From Actinoalloteichus_B caeruleus (GTDB lineage Bacteria > Actinomycetota > Actinomycetes > Mycobacteriales > Pseudonocardiaceae), in assembly GCF_000718005.1 (NCBI RefSeq), contig NZ_JODV01000010.1: a DNA stretch of 64,000 bases; one strand, written 5' to 3'. Each line of letters starts with the position of its first letter. Position 1 is the first letter of the stretch. The position numbers and the translations under genes were made by a program. The notes beneath the pieces are model-generated. The model was given only the letters and a program-made list of their open reading frames with translations. It was not told the origin of the DNA and made no database searches. Below are positions 36,713-46,184 of this stretch, piece by piece.

Positions 36713-37744
36713 GTGGACGACACGCCCGTGCGCGGACGACCGGCGCGGCACCCCGCGATGACCGACGTGGCCCGACTCGCCGGCGTCTCCCACCAGACCG
36801 TCTCCCGTGTCCTCAACGGACACCCCCACGTCCGCGAGCAGACCCGGCTCCGCGTCCGCGCCGCCATCGACGAACTCGGCTACCGCCCCAACCGCGCCGC
36901 CCGAGCGCTGGCCACCGGCCGGTCGCAGGTCATCGGCGTGGTCGCGCAGCACAGCACCCTCTACGGCCCGGCCTCGCTGCTCGCCGCGCTGGAACTCGCC
37001 TCCGACACCGCCGGGTTCGCCGTGCGGGTCCGCCGGGTCAGGGCGCTGGACCGCGCGAACATCCTCGACGCCGTGGACCGCCTCCGCGACGACCAGGTGG
37101 CGGGCATCGTCGTCATCGCCCCCACCCTCTCCGCCAGCGAGGCGCTGGCCGACATCCCCACCGACATGCCCCTGGTCACCGTCGACGGCGACCCCGACCG
37201 GGCCACCGCCCTCGTCACCGTCGACCAGGTGTCCGGCGCCCACCAGGCCACCCGCCACCTGCTCGACATCGGACACCGCACCGTCTGGCACGTCTCCGGC
37301 CCACCGGACTGGTTCGACAGCGCCGGCCGCGTCGAGGGCTGGCGGCGTGCCCTGGAACGGAGCGGCGCGGAGGTGCCGCCCGTGGTGGCCGCCGACTGGA
37401 GCGCCGCAGCCGGCTACCACGCCGGCCAGGCGCTCGCCCGGATGCCCGAGGTGACGGCCGTCTTCGCCGCCAACGACCACCTCGCGCTCGGCGTCCTCCG
37501 CGCGATGCACGAACGCGGCCGCCGGGTGCCCACCGACGTCAGCATCGTCGGCTTCGACGACGTCCCGGAGGCCGCCTACTTCACCCCGCCGCTGACCACC
37601 GTCCGCCCCGACTTCGACGCGGTCGCCGGGGACGCGCTCGGGCTCCTCCTGGCCCAGATCGAGGACGGAGAGGTCAGCGTGGCGCGGCGGACGCGGGAAC
37701 CGGCCCTCGTCCGGCGGGACAGCGTCACCGCACCACCCGGGTAG
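36713..37744 (+). CDS. LacI-family transcriptional regulator
   Basis: A 343-aa regulator. The HTH is MTDVARLAGVSHQTVSRVLNGHPHVREQTR with the hinge helix YRPNRAARALATGR. The effector domain has the usual VIGVVAQ, GIVVIAP, HVSGPPDWFDSAGR and VSIVGFDDVPEA segments, so a sugar is the probable inducer. GTG 36713 is chosen because GAGG lies 7 nt upstream; GTG 36683 is an alternative. It is divergent from the GH43-GH51 operon, whose promoter carries a matching operator; I infer it represses these hemicellulase genes. Confidence 0.87.
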   Translation: MDDTPVRGRPARHPAMTDVARLAGVSHQTVSRVLNGHPHVREQTRLRVRAAIDELGYRPNRAARALATGRSQVIGVVAQHSTLYGPASLLAALELASDTAGFAVRVRRVRALDRANILDAVDRLRDDQVAGIVVIAPTLSASEALADIPTDMPLVTVDGDPDRATALVTVDQVSGAHQATRHLLDIGHRTVWHVSGPPDWFDSAGRVEGWRRALERSGAEVPPVVAADWSAAAGYHAGQALARMPEVTAVFAANDHLALGVLRAMHERGRRVPTDVSIVGFDDVPEAAYFTPPLTTVRPDFDAVAGDALGLLLAQIEDGEVSVARRTREPALVRRDSVTAPPG

Positions 37745-37822
37745 CCGCTGGCGGCGGCCCGGGGAGGGCTGAGACGACCCGCGCCGGGGCGGCCGGGCGT
37801 GTCAATTCGCCCCGCGCCCGGC

Positions 37823-38380
37823 TCAGGCGGTCCGGCCGAGGAGCGCCAGGATGCGGGTCTGCTCGTTCACCTCGCCCACCACCGGCACCGGCGGCTGGCA
37901 CACCCCCTCCGAGTAGAGGGTGTCGCCCATCCGCTCCATGAAACCGGCCACCATCTCCAGGTTCTCCGGAGGGATCGTGGTGTTCCCCCCGGTGGCCTTC
38001 GCGATGTCCCAGGCGTGCACCACCAGGTCAAAGCAGTAGAACGCCCCGATCGTCGCCGCCAGGGTGCTCCGTCCGAACGGCGTGTCATGGGCGCGGTTGG
38101 CCCGCATCGGGTCGTCCAGCACGTCCTGCACCGCGTCCCGCGTGTGCTCCCAGGCGCCGAGCGGCGCGGTCTCCACGGTGGGCCCGGCCGGGACCTGGAT
38201 GCCCACCTTGCGCAGCACCGAGTTCTGCGTGTCCACCACGTGCGCGAGCACGTCCCGCGCCGTCCACCCGACGCACGGCGACTGCGACTCCCAGCCGCTC
38301 GCCGGCACGGCACGAACCCGCTCGGTGAAGGTGGCGGCGAGTCGCCGGTACAGGCCCCCGGTGGTGTTGTCGTTGCTCAT
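37823..38380 (-). CDS. TIGR03086-family metal-binding protein
   Basis: A 185-aa protein of the DinB/mycothiol-dependent maleylpyruvate isomerase fold. It has SPCVGWTARDVLAHVVDTQN, with the first metal-binding His, and FDLVVHAWDIAKATG, with the second conserved His. This group is abundant in mycothiol-producing actinomycetes, usually with unknown substrate. It converges on lacI and is unlikely to be functionally linked to it. Confidence 0.8.
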   Translation of the reverse strand: MSNDNTTGGLYRRLAATFTERVRAVPASGWESQSPCVGWTARDVLAHVVDTQNSVLRKVGIQVPAGPTVETAPLGAWEHTRDAVQDVLDDPMRANRAHDTPFGRSTLAATIGAFYCFDLVVHAWDIAKATGGNTTIPPENLEMVAGFMERMGDTLYSEGVCQPPVPVVGEVNEQTRILALLGRTA

Positions 38381-38867
38381 GCGGCGATTCTCCCTGCCGC
38401 ACCACGAGGCTGATCACCCACGGCCACCACGGTGCTGGGGGCCCTGCCGGGCAGTGGTCTTGTGGAGCGGGAGGGTCGCGCCACCGTTGAACCGGGCGGG
38501 CCGGTGGGGCCAGTGGCCGGGCGGCGGCCAGCCCGCACCCCGTGGGGCGGATCGCGTCAACCCCACGCGGCGTTCCCTGCCGCCACCCGCGAAGGCGGGT
38601 CGGCTTCGCGTCGGGAGAACTTCACCCCACCGGATAAACATGGTGCGATCCGGGTGAATGGCTGATGAAGAATCGCTCGTTGTGTGATCAAGATACTAGT
38701 GCGAAAGAGTGGGCGGCGAATCACCGACCAGGTGCGAGGTAGTGCCGATGGTCTGTCCTGCCTTGCTCTGTTCAGGTGAAAATATCGCAGCGGATGTCTT
38801 TTCTGTCGGGCGCGAACTCTAAAGTCGCGCCGACCTCAACGAGAGCTGCCCCGACAGGAAATTCGTG
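38381..38867 (+). other. Upstream region of the cas operon
   Basis: The last 230 bp are markedly less GC-rich than the flanks (TGATCAAGATACTAGT at 38685-38700, GAAAATATC near 38780), fitting a promoter and 5' leader for cas3. I could not fix a convincing -35/-10 pair. The leader ends with the hairpin described separately. No gene seen. Confidence 0.5.
38801..38859 (+). promoter_or_regulatory. Shine-Dalgarno-pairing hairpin in the cas3 leader
   Basis: TTCTGTCGGG (38801-38810) can pair with CCCGACAGGA (38850-38859), ten pairs with one G-U. The second arm contains the AGGA ribosome-binding site of cas3, 8 nt before its ATG. Inside the loop CGCGA (38811-38815) pairs with TCGCG (38825-38829), giving a stacked inner helix. 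If formed in the mRNA it would hide the ribosome-binding site. This is structural inference only. Confidence 0.5.
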
Positions 38868-41099
38868 ATGAATCAACTATGGGCGCACAGTCGCAACGAC
38901 AAGGGCGAACGGCACACCCTGCGGGACCACCTGATCTCCACCGGTGAGCTCGCGGCACGCTTCGCCGAGCCCTTCGGCGCCGCGCCGCTGGCCCGCGCCC
39001 TGGGGCTCTTCCACGACGCGGGGAAGGCCAGCTGCTCCTGGCAGGAAGCCCTGCTGGCGGTGGAGGGGCAGGACCGCCGGACCGGGGTCCCGCACAAGGA
39101 GTTCGGCGCGGTGGCCCTGCGCGGCCCCGCCCACGTCGCCGCCCTCGCGGTGCTCGGCCACCACGGAGGCCTCACACGGCCATCGGACCTGTCCGACCTG
39201 CCCGACTTACCCGCCGAGGACCCGGAAACCCTGCGTCGTTTCCTCGACGCGGTACCCGAAGCCAAGGACTTCCTCTCCGGCGGCAACCTCATTCCCGAAA
39301 ACTGGCGCCGTTGCCAGTCCACCGCCGAGGTCGGCATTCGCCTGGTGTTCTCCGCGCTCGTCGACGCCGACCGACTCGACACCGGCGCGCACAGGGCGGG
39401 GACCGAGCCCACGGTCCGGCCCGCCCCCGACATGGAACAGCTCTGGAAACGGTACGACCAGGAACGGGTGAACGTCCTCGCGAAGCGCGCCGCGAGCGGG
39501 AAACGCGCCGACCCGGTCGTCGACGCGGCCCGCGAACAGGTCTACCAGGACGCGGTGCGCGCCGCCGAGCGGCCGGGCGGCCTGTTCAGGATGGCCGCGC
39601 CCACCGGGTCGGCCAAGACGATGGCCGCCGGGGCCTTCGCCCTGCGGCACGCCGCCCTGCACGGCAAGTCGCGGGTCATCGTCGCCGTCCCGTTCACCAC
39701 GATCACCGAGCAGAACGCGGGCCAATACCGGGAGCTGCTCGGCGCCGATGTGGTGCTCGAACACCACTCCTCGGTGGACCTGGACACCGCGCCCCGCTGG
39801 TACCGGCCGGCGGCGGAGAACTGGGACGCCGACTTCATCGTGACCACCACCGTCCAGCTGTGCGACTCGCTGTTCGGCCGCAAACCCGAGCGGTCCCGCA
39901 AACTCCACCGCCTGGCGAACTCGGTCATCGTCCTCGACGAGGTCCAGGCCCTCCCGCTGAGCCTGCTCACCCCGATCCTCGACGTGCTGCGGGTCCTCGC
40001 CGAGGAGTTCGGCACCACGGTGGTGCTCAGTTCCGCCACCCAACCGGCCTTCCAATCGTTGCCCGTGTGGAAGGACTTCCCGGTCACCGACATCGTCCCC
40101 GACCCCACACGGCTCTTCGACGACCTCCGCAGGGTCCGCTACGAGTGGTGGTGCGACCCCCGCCCCACCCTGGCCGAGATCGCGGAGGCTGCCCTCGACG
40201 AACGGCAGTGCCTCGTGGTCGTCAACACCACGGGCAACGCCCGCACCGTCTACCGGCACGCCAACCCCGACGAGACGTCCCCACACGTCCTGCACCTGTC
40301 GGCCCGGATGTGCGGGGCCCACCGGCAGCAGGTGCTCCACGACGCCAACCGCCGCCTGAACGCCGACGAGCCCATCCTCCTGGTCTCCACCCAGCTCATC
40401 GAGGCCGGCGTCGACATCGACTTCCCGGTCGTCTACCGCGTGCTCGCCGGCGCCGACGCCGTCCAACAGGCCGCCGGCCGCGCCAACCGGGAGGGCACCT
40501 TGGGCCGGGAGGGCGGCCGGGTCGTCATCGTCGTCCCCGAGGACGGCGGCTATCCCGGCGCCGAGTACCGGGCCCTCGCCGAACAGACCAGCGTCCACTT
40601 CTGGGCGGGCCAGGACCCCGACCGGCTGGACGCGCTCGACCGCTACTACCGGGGCGTGTACTCGGCGCTGAACCTGACCGAGAACCGCCGCGCGAACGCC
40701 GTCCAGCGCGGGCGGGCCGCGTTCGACTACCAGTCGGTGGCCGAGGGCCCGCTTCTCGACGCGGGCGGCGCTGGGACGGCCAGGGATCGGGAACTCGCGT
40801 TCCGCATGATCGACGAGGACACCGTCCCTGTCGTCGTCGACTTCCACGGCAAGAACAAGGACCACAAGGGAGAGGGACCGCGCCTGGCGGAACGCCTGCG
40901 CTCGTCGACGAACCCGACCCCCCAGGACTTCCGCGCGGTTCAACCCTATGTGGTCCCACTGCCCCGGGCGTTGCTCAACCGCCCCGACATCCGAGCGATC
41001 TGCCGTCCCGTCGTCGGCGACCTGCACGAATGGGCTGGCGACTACCACGAGGCGTACGGCATCGACACGACCGACATCGTTCAGGAGGAAGTGTGGTGA
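38868..41099 (+). CDS. cas3: Cas3 nuclease-helicase, type I-C
   Basis: A 743-aa protein. HD nuclease domain first: His21, HD at 49-50 and HH at 98-99. The SF2 helicase follows with Walker A TGSAKT (Lys250), motif II DEVQ (357-360), SATQPAF motif III, and VSTQLIEAGVDIDF with QQAAGRANREG as motifs V-VI. It unwinds and degrades DNA recognised by Cascade. The Walker A glycine before Lys is Ala, an unusual change. ATG 38868 has AGGAA 7 nt upstream. First gene of the seven-gene cas operon. Confidence 0.93.
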   Translation: MNQLWAHSRNDKGERHTLRDHLISTGELAARFAEPFGAAPLARALGLFHDAGKASCSWQEALLAVEGQDRRTGVPHKEFGAVALRGPAHVAALAVLGHHGGLTRPSDLSDLPDLPAEDPETLRRFLDAVPEAKDFLSGGNLIPENWRRCQSTAEVGIRLVFSALVDADRLDTGAHRAGTEPTVRPAPDMEQLWKRYDQERVNVLAKRAASGKRADPVVDAAREQVYQDAVRAAERPGGLFRMAAPTGSAKTMAAGAFALRHAALHGKSRVIVAVPFTTITEQNAGQYRELLGADVVLEHHSSVDLDTAPRWYRPAAENWDADFIVTTTVQLCDSLFGRKPERSRKLHRLANSVIVLDEVQALPLSLLTPILDVLRVLAEEFGTTVVLSSATQPAFQSLPVWKDFPVTDIVPDPTRLFDDLRRVRYEWWCDPRPTLAEIAEAALDERQCLVVVNTTGNARTVYRHANPDETSPHVLHLSARMCGAHRQQVLHDANRRLNADEPILLVSTQLIEAGVDIDFPVVYRVLAGADAVQQAAGRANREGTLGREGGRVVIVVPEDGGYPGAEYRALAEQTSVHFWAGQDPDRLDALDRYYRGVYSALNLTENRRANAVQRGRAAFDYQSVAEGPLLDAGGAGTARDRELAFRMIDEDTVPVVVDFHGKNKDHKGEGPRLAERLRSSTNPTPQDFRAVQPYVVPLPRALLNRPDIRAICRPVVGDLHEWAGDYHEAYGIDTTDIVQEEVW

Positions 41100-41779
41100 A
41101 ACCGAGTTCCCCGCGCGAGGAGTGGGACCCGGTGGTGGTGCAGGTGTGGGGCGACGCGGCCCTGTTCACCCGCCCCGAACTCAAGGTCGAACGGGTCACC
41201 TACCCGGTGATGACGCCCAGCGCGGCCGTGGGCGTGCTGGAGGCGATCTTCTGGAAACCGGAGTTCGACTGGCGGGTGACGGCGATCGAGGTGCTGCGCC
41301 CGGTCCGGCAGTTCACCCAGCGCCGCAACGAGACCAGCGACCTGCCGCCGTTGGCGGAGGCCGCGAAGGGTGAGCGCCGCGTCGACACCGCCGCCCACCG
41401 GGTCCAACGCTTCGCGCTGTGCCTGAAGGACGTCGCCTACCGCATCCACGCCCAGGTCGAACTCCGACCGCACGCCACCCACCGGGCGGAGGCCTACCGC
41501 GACCAGTTCCGGCGCCGAGTGCGGCGGGGCGCCTGCTTCCACCAGCCCTACCTGGGCACCCGCGAGTTCTCCGCCTACTTCGGCCTGCCCGACGACACCC
41601 CCGCCGTCGAGACCTACACCGAGGACCTCGGGCTCATGATCCACAGCATCGACCACTCCACCGAACCCCCCACGACGCACTGGTTCCACGCCGAGGTCGT
41701 ACGGGGACGGATGAACGTCCCGCCCTCCGGGGTGGCGGTGCCCCGGGCCACCCCGGTCGGCGTGGGCGGAGGTGCCTGA
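41096..41779 (+). CDS. cas5c: Cas5c, type I-C Cascade subunit and crRNA-processing nuclease
   Basis: A 227-aa RAMP protein, GTG start overlapping the cas3 stop by 4 nt, with AGGAGG 8 nt upstream. The first strand VVVQVWGDAALFTRPELKVE and YPVMTPSAAVGVLEAIFWKP are typical of Cas5d/Cas5c, with CFHQPYLGTREFSAYF in the second half. In type I-C systems lacking Cas6, as here, this subunit cuts pre-crRNA at the 3' base of the repeat hairpin and then caps the 5' handle. The carboxy terminus overlaps cas8c by 1 nt. Confidence 0.92.
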   Translation: MKPSSPREEWDPVVVQVWGDAALFTRPELKVERVTYPVMTPSAAVGVLEAIFWKPEFDWRVTAIEVLRPVRQFTQRRNETSDLPPLAEAAKGERRVDTAAHRVQRFALCLKDVAYRIHAQVELRPHATHRAEAYRDQFRRRVRRGACFHQPYLGTREFSAYFGLPDDTPAVETYTEDLGLMIHSIDHSTEPPTTHWFHAEVVRGRMNVPPSGVAVPRATPVGVGGGA

Positions 41780-43554
41780 TGCTGGTCAAACGCCTGGTCG
41801 ACCATGCCCAGCGCCAGGGGACGAGCAAGCCGTTCCACCGGGAACGGGAGCTGCACTGGCAACTGGAGATCAGCACCGCCGGCCGCCCACCTCTCCTCAC
41901 CCGGGTCACCGACCCGGCGGCGACGAGGCCGGGGCGGGGGGTGAGCCGCCAGGTCCCCGCCGTCGTCCGCACCGTGGGCATCTCCCCGAACCTCGCGGCC
42001 GACGACATCCAGTACGTGCTTGGCTGGGCCGACGAGAAGACGAAACCCGAACGGGCCGCGAGCTGCCACGCGGCCTTCGTCGACCTGGTCACCCGCTGGG
42101 CCGCCGACCCGGCGGCCCAGGACGACACCCTCGCCCGGGCGGTGGCCGCCTTCTACCAGCAGAACGGGCCGCACCGGGTCGCGGAACCGGAGGGCTGGAC
42201 GTCCAAGCAGGGCGTGTTGCTCGTCGTCGACGGTGTCCCGGCCACCGAGGCGCCCTCAGTGGTGCCGTTCTGGTCCACCGAAGTCGCCCGACGCAAGGCC
42301 GGTGGCGCCGCCACCGGGCTGTGCCTGTCCTGCGGAACCGTCGCTCCGCTGGTCGACACCGTCCCCGGCAAGGTGCCGAAGAAGCTCGTCCCCGGCGCCT
42401 CCAACGACGCCGCCCTGGTCAGCGTCAACGAACGGGTCTTCGGATACCAGCTGACGACCGGCCTCACCCACACCCCGCTGTGCATGGTGTGCGCCGACAG
42501 CATGACCACCGGTCTGGTGGCCGTGCTCTCCAGCGACCACACCTCCAGCTACGCCCGACAGGACAGCAAACTCGCCTGGTGGTACAGCGGCCCACCCGAG
42601 ACCGACTGGATGGCCCAGCTCGAACAACCCGACCCGAGCGCCGTCTCCCGGCTCCTCACCTCCCCACACGAGGGGAAGGCGGTCGCCAACGGGGGGAAGG
42701 ACCTGACCCGTTTCCACGCCCTCACCGTCAGCGGCAACATCGCCCGCATCATGGTGCGGGACTGGGTCGAGATGCCCCTGCCCGAACTCGAACGGAACAT
42801 CAGGTCCTGGTTCGAGGACATCGAGATCGTCCGGGCACGCGGCCACGACCGCCCCCTCCGGCTGTGGACGCTCGTGCTGGCCACTGGCCGGTGGCAGCCC
42901 AAGCTCAAGGCCTACGCCGAGATGGGCAGCAAGTCCTCCCGCCGGCCCGAGCGGCTGCACCGACAGCTCGTCGCGACCGCGTTGCGGAACACCCCACCAC
43001 CCCCGGAACTCCGCCACCAGCTGTTGGCACGCATCACCAACGACGGACGAGTGGACGCCTACCGGGCGGCGCTGCTCCGCCTCTCCCTCGTCCGCCAGTA
43101 CGGAAAGGACCACGTCATGCCCGGTCTCGACGAGACCAACACCGACCCCGCGTACCTGTGCGGGCGGATATTCACCCTCCTCCAGCGCATCCAGCGCACC
43201 GCGTTGGGCGATGTCAACACCAGCTTCGCCGACCGCCACTTCGCCGGTGCCCTGAGCAAGCCGGACCAGGCGGTAACAACCGGCATGCGGGAGGCGCAGC
43301 CCTGGTTGAAGAAGTTGTGGCGCGACAAGACCAAACGCGGCCTGTCGGTGCGCCTCGACCGGGAGCTGGCCAGGATGACCACGCTGCTCGAGGCCGCGGC
43401 GCTCCCCGCCCGCTTCACCACCGCCCAGCAGAGCTGCTTCGTCCTCGGCTACTACCACCAGAAGGCCAGGTACGACGAGGAGATGCTCGCCGCGTTGGAG
43501 AAGAAGAACAAGGAGGCGGAAGGCGGGCCTGACGCCGAGCCCGACACTCCCTGA
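41779..43554 (+). CDS. cas8c: Cas8c (Csd1), type I-C Cascade large subunit
   Basis: A 591-aa Csd1-family protein, opening MLVKRLVDHAQ. A zinc-finger-like pair CLSC (182-185) and CMVC (235-238) is visible, as in the family. It should recognise the protospacer-adjacent motif and place Cas3. The internal start for a Cas11-like small subunit, known in I-C cas8c genes, may exist in the 3' part, but I could not single one out by eye. The start overlaps the cas5c stop (TGATG). The acidic tail (KKNKEAEGGPDAEPDTP) is variable. Confidence 0.92.
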   Translation: MLVKRLVDHAQRQGTSKPFHRERELHWQLEISTAGRPPLLTRVTDPAATRPGRGVSRQVPAVVRTVGISPNLAADDIQYVLGWADEKTKPERAASCHAAFVDLVTRWAADPAAQDDTLARAVAAFYQQNGPHRVAEPEGWTSKQGVLLVVDGVPATEAPSVVPFWSTEVARRKAGGAATGLCLSCGTVAPLVDTVPGKVPKKLVPGASNDAALVSVNERVFGYQLTTGLTHTPLCMVCADSMTTGLVAVLSSDHTSSYARQDSKLAWWYSGPPETDWMAQLEQPDPSAVSRLLTSPHEGKAVANGGKDLTRFHALTVSGNIARIMVRDWVEMPLPELERNIRSWFEDIEIVRARGHDRPLRLWTLVLATGRWQPKLKAYAEMGSKSSRRPERLHRQLVATALRNTPPPPELRHQLLARITNDGRVDAYRAALLRLSLVRQYGKDHVMPGLDETNTDPAYLCGRIFTLLQRIQRTALGDVNTSFADRHFAGALSKPDQAVTTGMREAQPWLKKLWRDKTKRGLSVRLDRELARMTTLLEAAALPARFTTAQQSCFVLGYYHQKARYDEEMLAALEKKNKEAEGGPDAEPDTP

Positions 43555-43611
43555 GCGTCCCCAGCCCAACCCGGCCCCGATCCACCTGACGAACCCACTG
43601 GCAGGAGAACC

Positions 43612-44511
43612 ATGAGCAACGCCGTACCCGCACACCTCGACCCCACCGTGCGGCACGACATCGTCTTCTACTTCGACGTCACCGACGGCAACCCCAACGG
43701 CGACCCCGACTCCGGCAACCGGCCACGCCTGGACCTGGACACCCAGCACGGCCTGGTGACCGACGTCGCGCTCAAGCGGAAGATCCGCAACACCCTGGCG
43801 TTGGCTGGCGACGGCGACCCCCGCTACGGGATCTTCGTCGAGGCGGGCCACGCCCTGAACACCAGGCTCCTGGAAGCCGCGAGCGCCAACGGCGCCGAGG
43901 AGGAGAAGATCAGCACCGAGCAGGTCACCAACACCCGTGCCTGGCTGGCGAACCGCTACGTCGACATCCGCCTCTTCGGTGCGGTGCTCTCCACGGGCAG
44001 CAAGGTCACCAAGCGGCTCGGCCAGATCTACGGTCCGCTCCAGGTGACGATGGCGCGCAGCGCCGACCCGGTGAGCCCGGTCGACCACGCGATCACCCGC
44101 GTCACCCAGACGAAGAAGGAGGACATCGACAAGGGGGAGAGCACCGAGATGGGCGGCAAGTGGACCGTGCCCTACGGCCTCTACCGCGCCGAACTGTACT
44201 ACTCGGCGGCGCGGGGCAGGCAGACCGGCGTGGACAGCCGTGACCTGGAGCTGCTGTACCGGTCGATGACGATGATGTTCGACCACGACCGCTCCGCGAC
44301 GCGCGGCCGGCTCGCCCCGCGAGGTCTCCACGTGTTCAGCCACCAGGACGCCTTCGGGAACGCCCCCGCCCACACCCTGTGCGAGCGCGTGGTGGCCGAG
44401 CGGACCGAGCCGGACAACCCGCTCCCGCCGAGGTCGTTCACCGACTACAAGCTGCGCGTCGACTCCGCGGCACTGCCCGACGGTGTCACCCTGACCACGG
44501 TGCTCGGCTGA
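43612..44511 (+). CDS. cas7c: Cas7c (Csd2), Cascade backbone subunit
   Basis: A 299-aa Csd2-family RAMP protein. The signature DIVFYFDVTDGNPNGDPDSG and the LKRKIRNTLAL helix are conserved at the amino terminus. Multiple copies should coat the spacer part of the crRNA. The ATG has GGCAGGAGAACC directly upstream, a strong ribosome-binding site fitting its high stoichiometry. It is separated from cas8c by 57 bp, the only true gap between the effector genes. Confidence 0.93.
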   Translation: MSNAVPAHLDPTVRHDIVFYFDVTDGNPNGDPDSGNRPRLDLDTQHGLVTDVALKRKIRNTLALAGDGDPRYGIFVEAGHALNTRLLEAASANGAEEEKISTEQVTNTRAWLANRYVDIRLFGAVLSTGSKVTKRLGQIYGPLQVTMARSADPVSPVDHAITRVTQTKKEDIDKGESTEMGGKWTVPYGLYRAELYYSAARGRQTGVDSRDLELLYRSMTMMFDHDRSATRGRLAPRGLHVFSHQDAFGNAPAHTLCERVVAERTEPDNPLPPRSFTDYKLRVDSAALPDGVTLTTVLG

Positions 44512-44512
44512 C

Positions 44513-45172
44513 GTGGTGGGGTCCTCACACTCGGAAGGGGCCGGGCCGAGGCCCGGCCCCGAACCCAGCGTCACCCTCGGAGGGTTGGAGCACTACGCCT
44601 ACTGCCCCCGGCAGGCGGCGTTGATCCACGTCGAGCAGTACTTCGAGGATGATGCGGCCACGACCAGGGGTTCGCTGCATCACGAGGTCGTCGACCGCGG
44701 CGACACCACCAGGAACCGTCGCGGTGTGCGCCAGTGGAACTCGCTGCCGGTGCGCAGCACGCGGCTGGGCATCCACGGGGTCTGCGACACGGTCGAGTTC
44801 GGGCCGGACGGTCTGGTGCCGGTGGAGCACAAGTCCGGTGGCTACCGGCCTGGGGGGCCGGCCGACGTGCAGGTCGCCGGCCAGGTGTTGTGCCTCCGGG
44901 AGATGTTCGGGGCGGAGGTGCCCCACGGGGTCGTCTTCGCCGGGCAACGCCGTCGGCGGCACGTCGTCGAGGTCGACGCCGCCCTGGAACGCCGGGTGGT
45001 TGACACGGCCGAGCGACTGCGCGAGCTGATCACCACCGGGACCACGCCGCCCCCCGTGCACGACAGCCGCTGCCGCCGGTGTTCCCTCCGGCCCGGGTGC
45101 GTGCCCGAGCTGCGCGCGGCATCGCCCGGGGACCCTTTCACACCACGTCCGTTGGGAGAGTGGGATGACTGA
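44513..45172 (+). CDS. cas4: Cas4, RecB-like Fe-S nuclease for spacer acquisition
   Basis: A 219-aa protein. Cluster cysteines: Cys31 (HYAYCPRQ), Cys187, Cys190 and Cys196. The RecB nuclease core has Asp92 (GVCDTVEF) and ExK at 105-107 (VEHKSGG). Cas4 trims prespacers and fixes their orientation and PAM. The amino-terminal 20 residues (HSEGAGPRPGPEP) are low-complexity. The GTG start lies 1 nt after the cas7c stop region; the 3' end overlaps cas1 by 8 nt. Confidence 0.92.
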   Translation: MVGSSHSEGAGPRPGPEPSVTLGGLEHYAYCPRQAALIHVEQYFEDDAATTRGSLHHEVVDRGDTTRNRRGVRQWNSLPVRSTRLGIHGVCDTVEFGPDGLVPVEHKSGGYRPGGPADVQVAGQVLCLREMFGAEVPHGVVFAGQRRRRHVVEVDAALERRVVDTAERLRELITTGTTPPPVHDSRCRRCSLRPGCVPELRAASPGDPFTPRPLGEWDD

Positions 45173-46181
45173 AGCACTGAGGACCCTGTTCATCTCGACC
45201 CCGGGCACGAGCTTGGGGTTGGACGGCGACGCGGTGCGGATCACCAGCCCCGACAGGCCCGGCCGGCACCTGCAACCCCTGGTTCGACTCGACCACCTGG
45301 TGGTCAACAAGGGGGTGCACGTCTCCGAGGACCTGTTCCACCGGTGCTCGGAGGACGGCCGGTCAGTCACCTGGTTGAGTCAGAACGGCAAGCTGCTCAC
45401 CAGGACCTCCGGCCGGCAGACCGGCGGGGCGCGGCTCCGCATCGAGCAGGTCCGGGCCTACGACGACCCTGCCCGCCGACTGGCCCTGGCCCGTGCGTTC
45501 GTGGCCGGCAAACTGCACAACTACCGCCAACTGGTGCTGCGCATCGCACGGGACAGGCAGGGCGGTGATCGGGAGTTGCTGCGGGATATCGCCGCCGACC
45601 ACGCCGCCACGTTGCCACGCCTGCGGGAAGCCGACGACCTGGACACGATCCGGGGTCTGGAGGGCAGCGCCGCGCGGCGGTACTTCCAGGCGATGGGCGT
45701 GCTGATCCCGGGGGCGAACCCGGGGCGGACCCGTCGTCCGCCCACTGATCCCGTCAACTGCGCGCTGTCCTTCGGCTACACGATGCTGGAGGTCGCCACC
45801 AGGGGAGCGGTCGACGAGGTCGGGCTCGACCCGTTCATCGGGTACCTGCACGACGTGCGGCCAGGCAAGGCGTCGTTGTCCCTGGACCTCATGGAGGAGT
45901 TCAGGACGATGCTGGTGGACCGCCTCGTCATCACGCTGTTCAACAAGAAGCAGCTGAGCGAGCGGGACATGGAGACCCTGCCCGGAGGGGAGGTCAGGTT
46001 CACAAAGGAGGGACGGAAAGCGTTCCTCTCCCACTGGTCCACGGCGCGGGACCGGATGTGGCACCACCCGGTCCTGGACCGGGAGGTTCCCGCGTCCACC
46101 CTGCCGCTGCTCCAGGCGCGGTTGTTGGCCCGGCACCTCCGAGGTGACACGCCGACCTACACCCCGTGGTCGGCGGGCTGA
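45165..46181 (+). CDS. cas1: Cas1, spacer integrase
   Basis: A 338-aa Cas1 of the I-C branch. The metal-binding residues appear as Glu166 (LEGSAARRYF), His229 (GYLHDVRPGK) and Glu244 (SLDLMEEFR), all in place. With Cas2 it inserts new spacers at the leader end of the array downstream. It overlaps cas4 and is followed 3 nt later by cas2, so the adaptation genes are tightly coupled. Confidence 0.95.
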   Translation: MTEALRTLFISTPGTSLGLDGDAVRITSPDRPGRHLQPLVRLDHLVVNKGVHVSEDLFHRCSEDGRSVTWLSQNGKLLTRTSGRQTGGARLRIEQVRAYDDPARRLALARAFVAGKLHNYRQLVLRIARDRQGGDRELLRDIAADHAATLPRLREADDLDTIRGLEGSAARRYFQAMGVLIPGANPGRTRRPPTDPVNCALSFGYTMLEVATRGAVDEVGLDPFIGYLHDVRPGKASLSLDLMEEFRTMLVDRLVITLFNKKQLSERDMETLPGGEVRFTKEGRKAFLSHWSTARDRMWHHPVLDREVPASTLPLLQARLLARHLRGDTPTYTPWSAG

Positions 46182-46184
46182 GGG

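Noticed and set aside
38640..38800. Exact promoter for the cas operon
   Set aside because: Several AT-rich hexamers exist (such as GATACT near 38692), but none has a matching -35 at 16-19 bp.
41779..43554. Separate Cas11-like small-subunit gene inside cas8c
   Set aside because: Known in other I-C loci from an internal start, but no ATG/GTG with a convincing ribosome-binding site could be singled out by eye.
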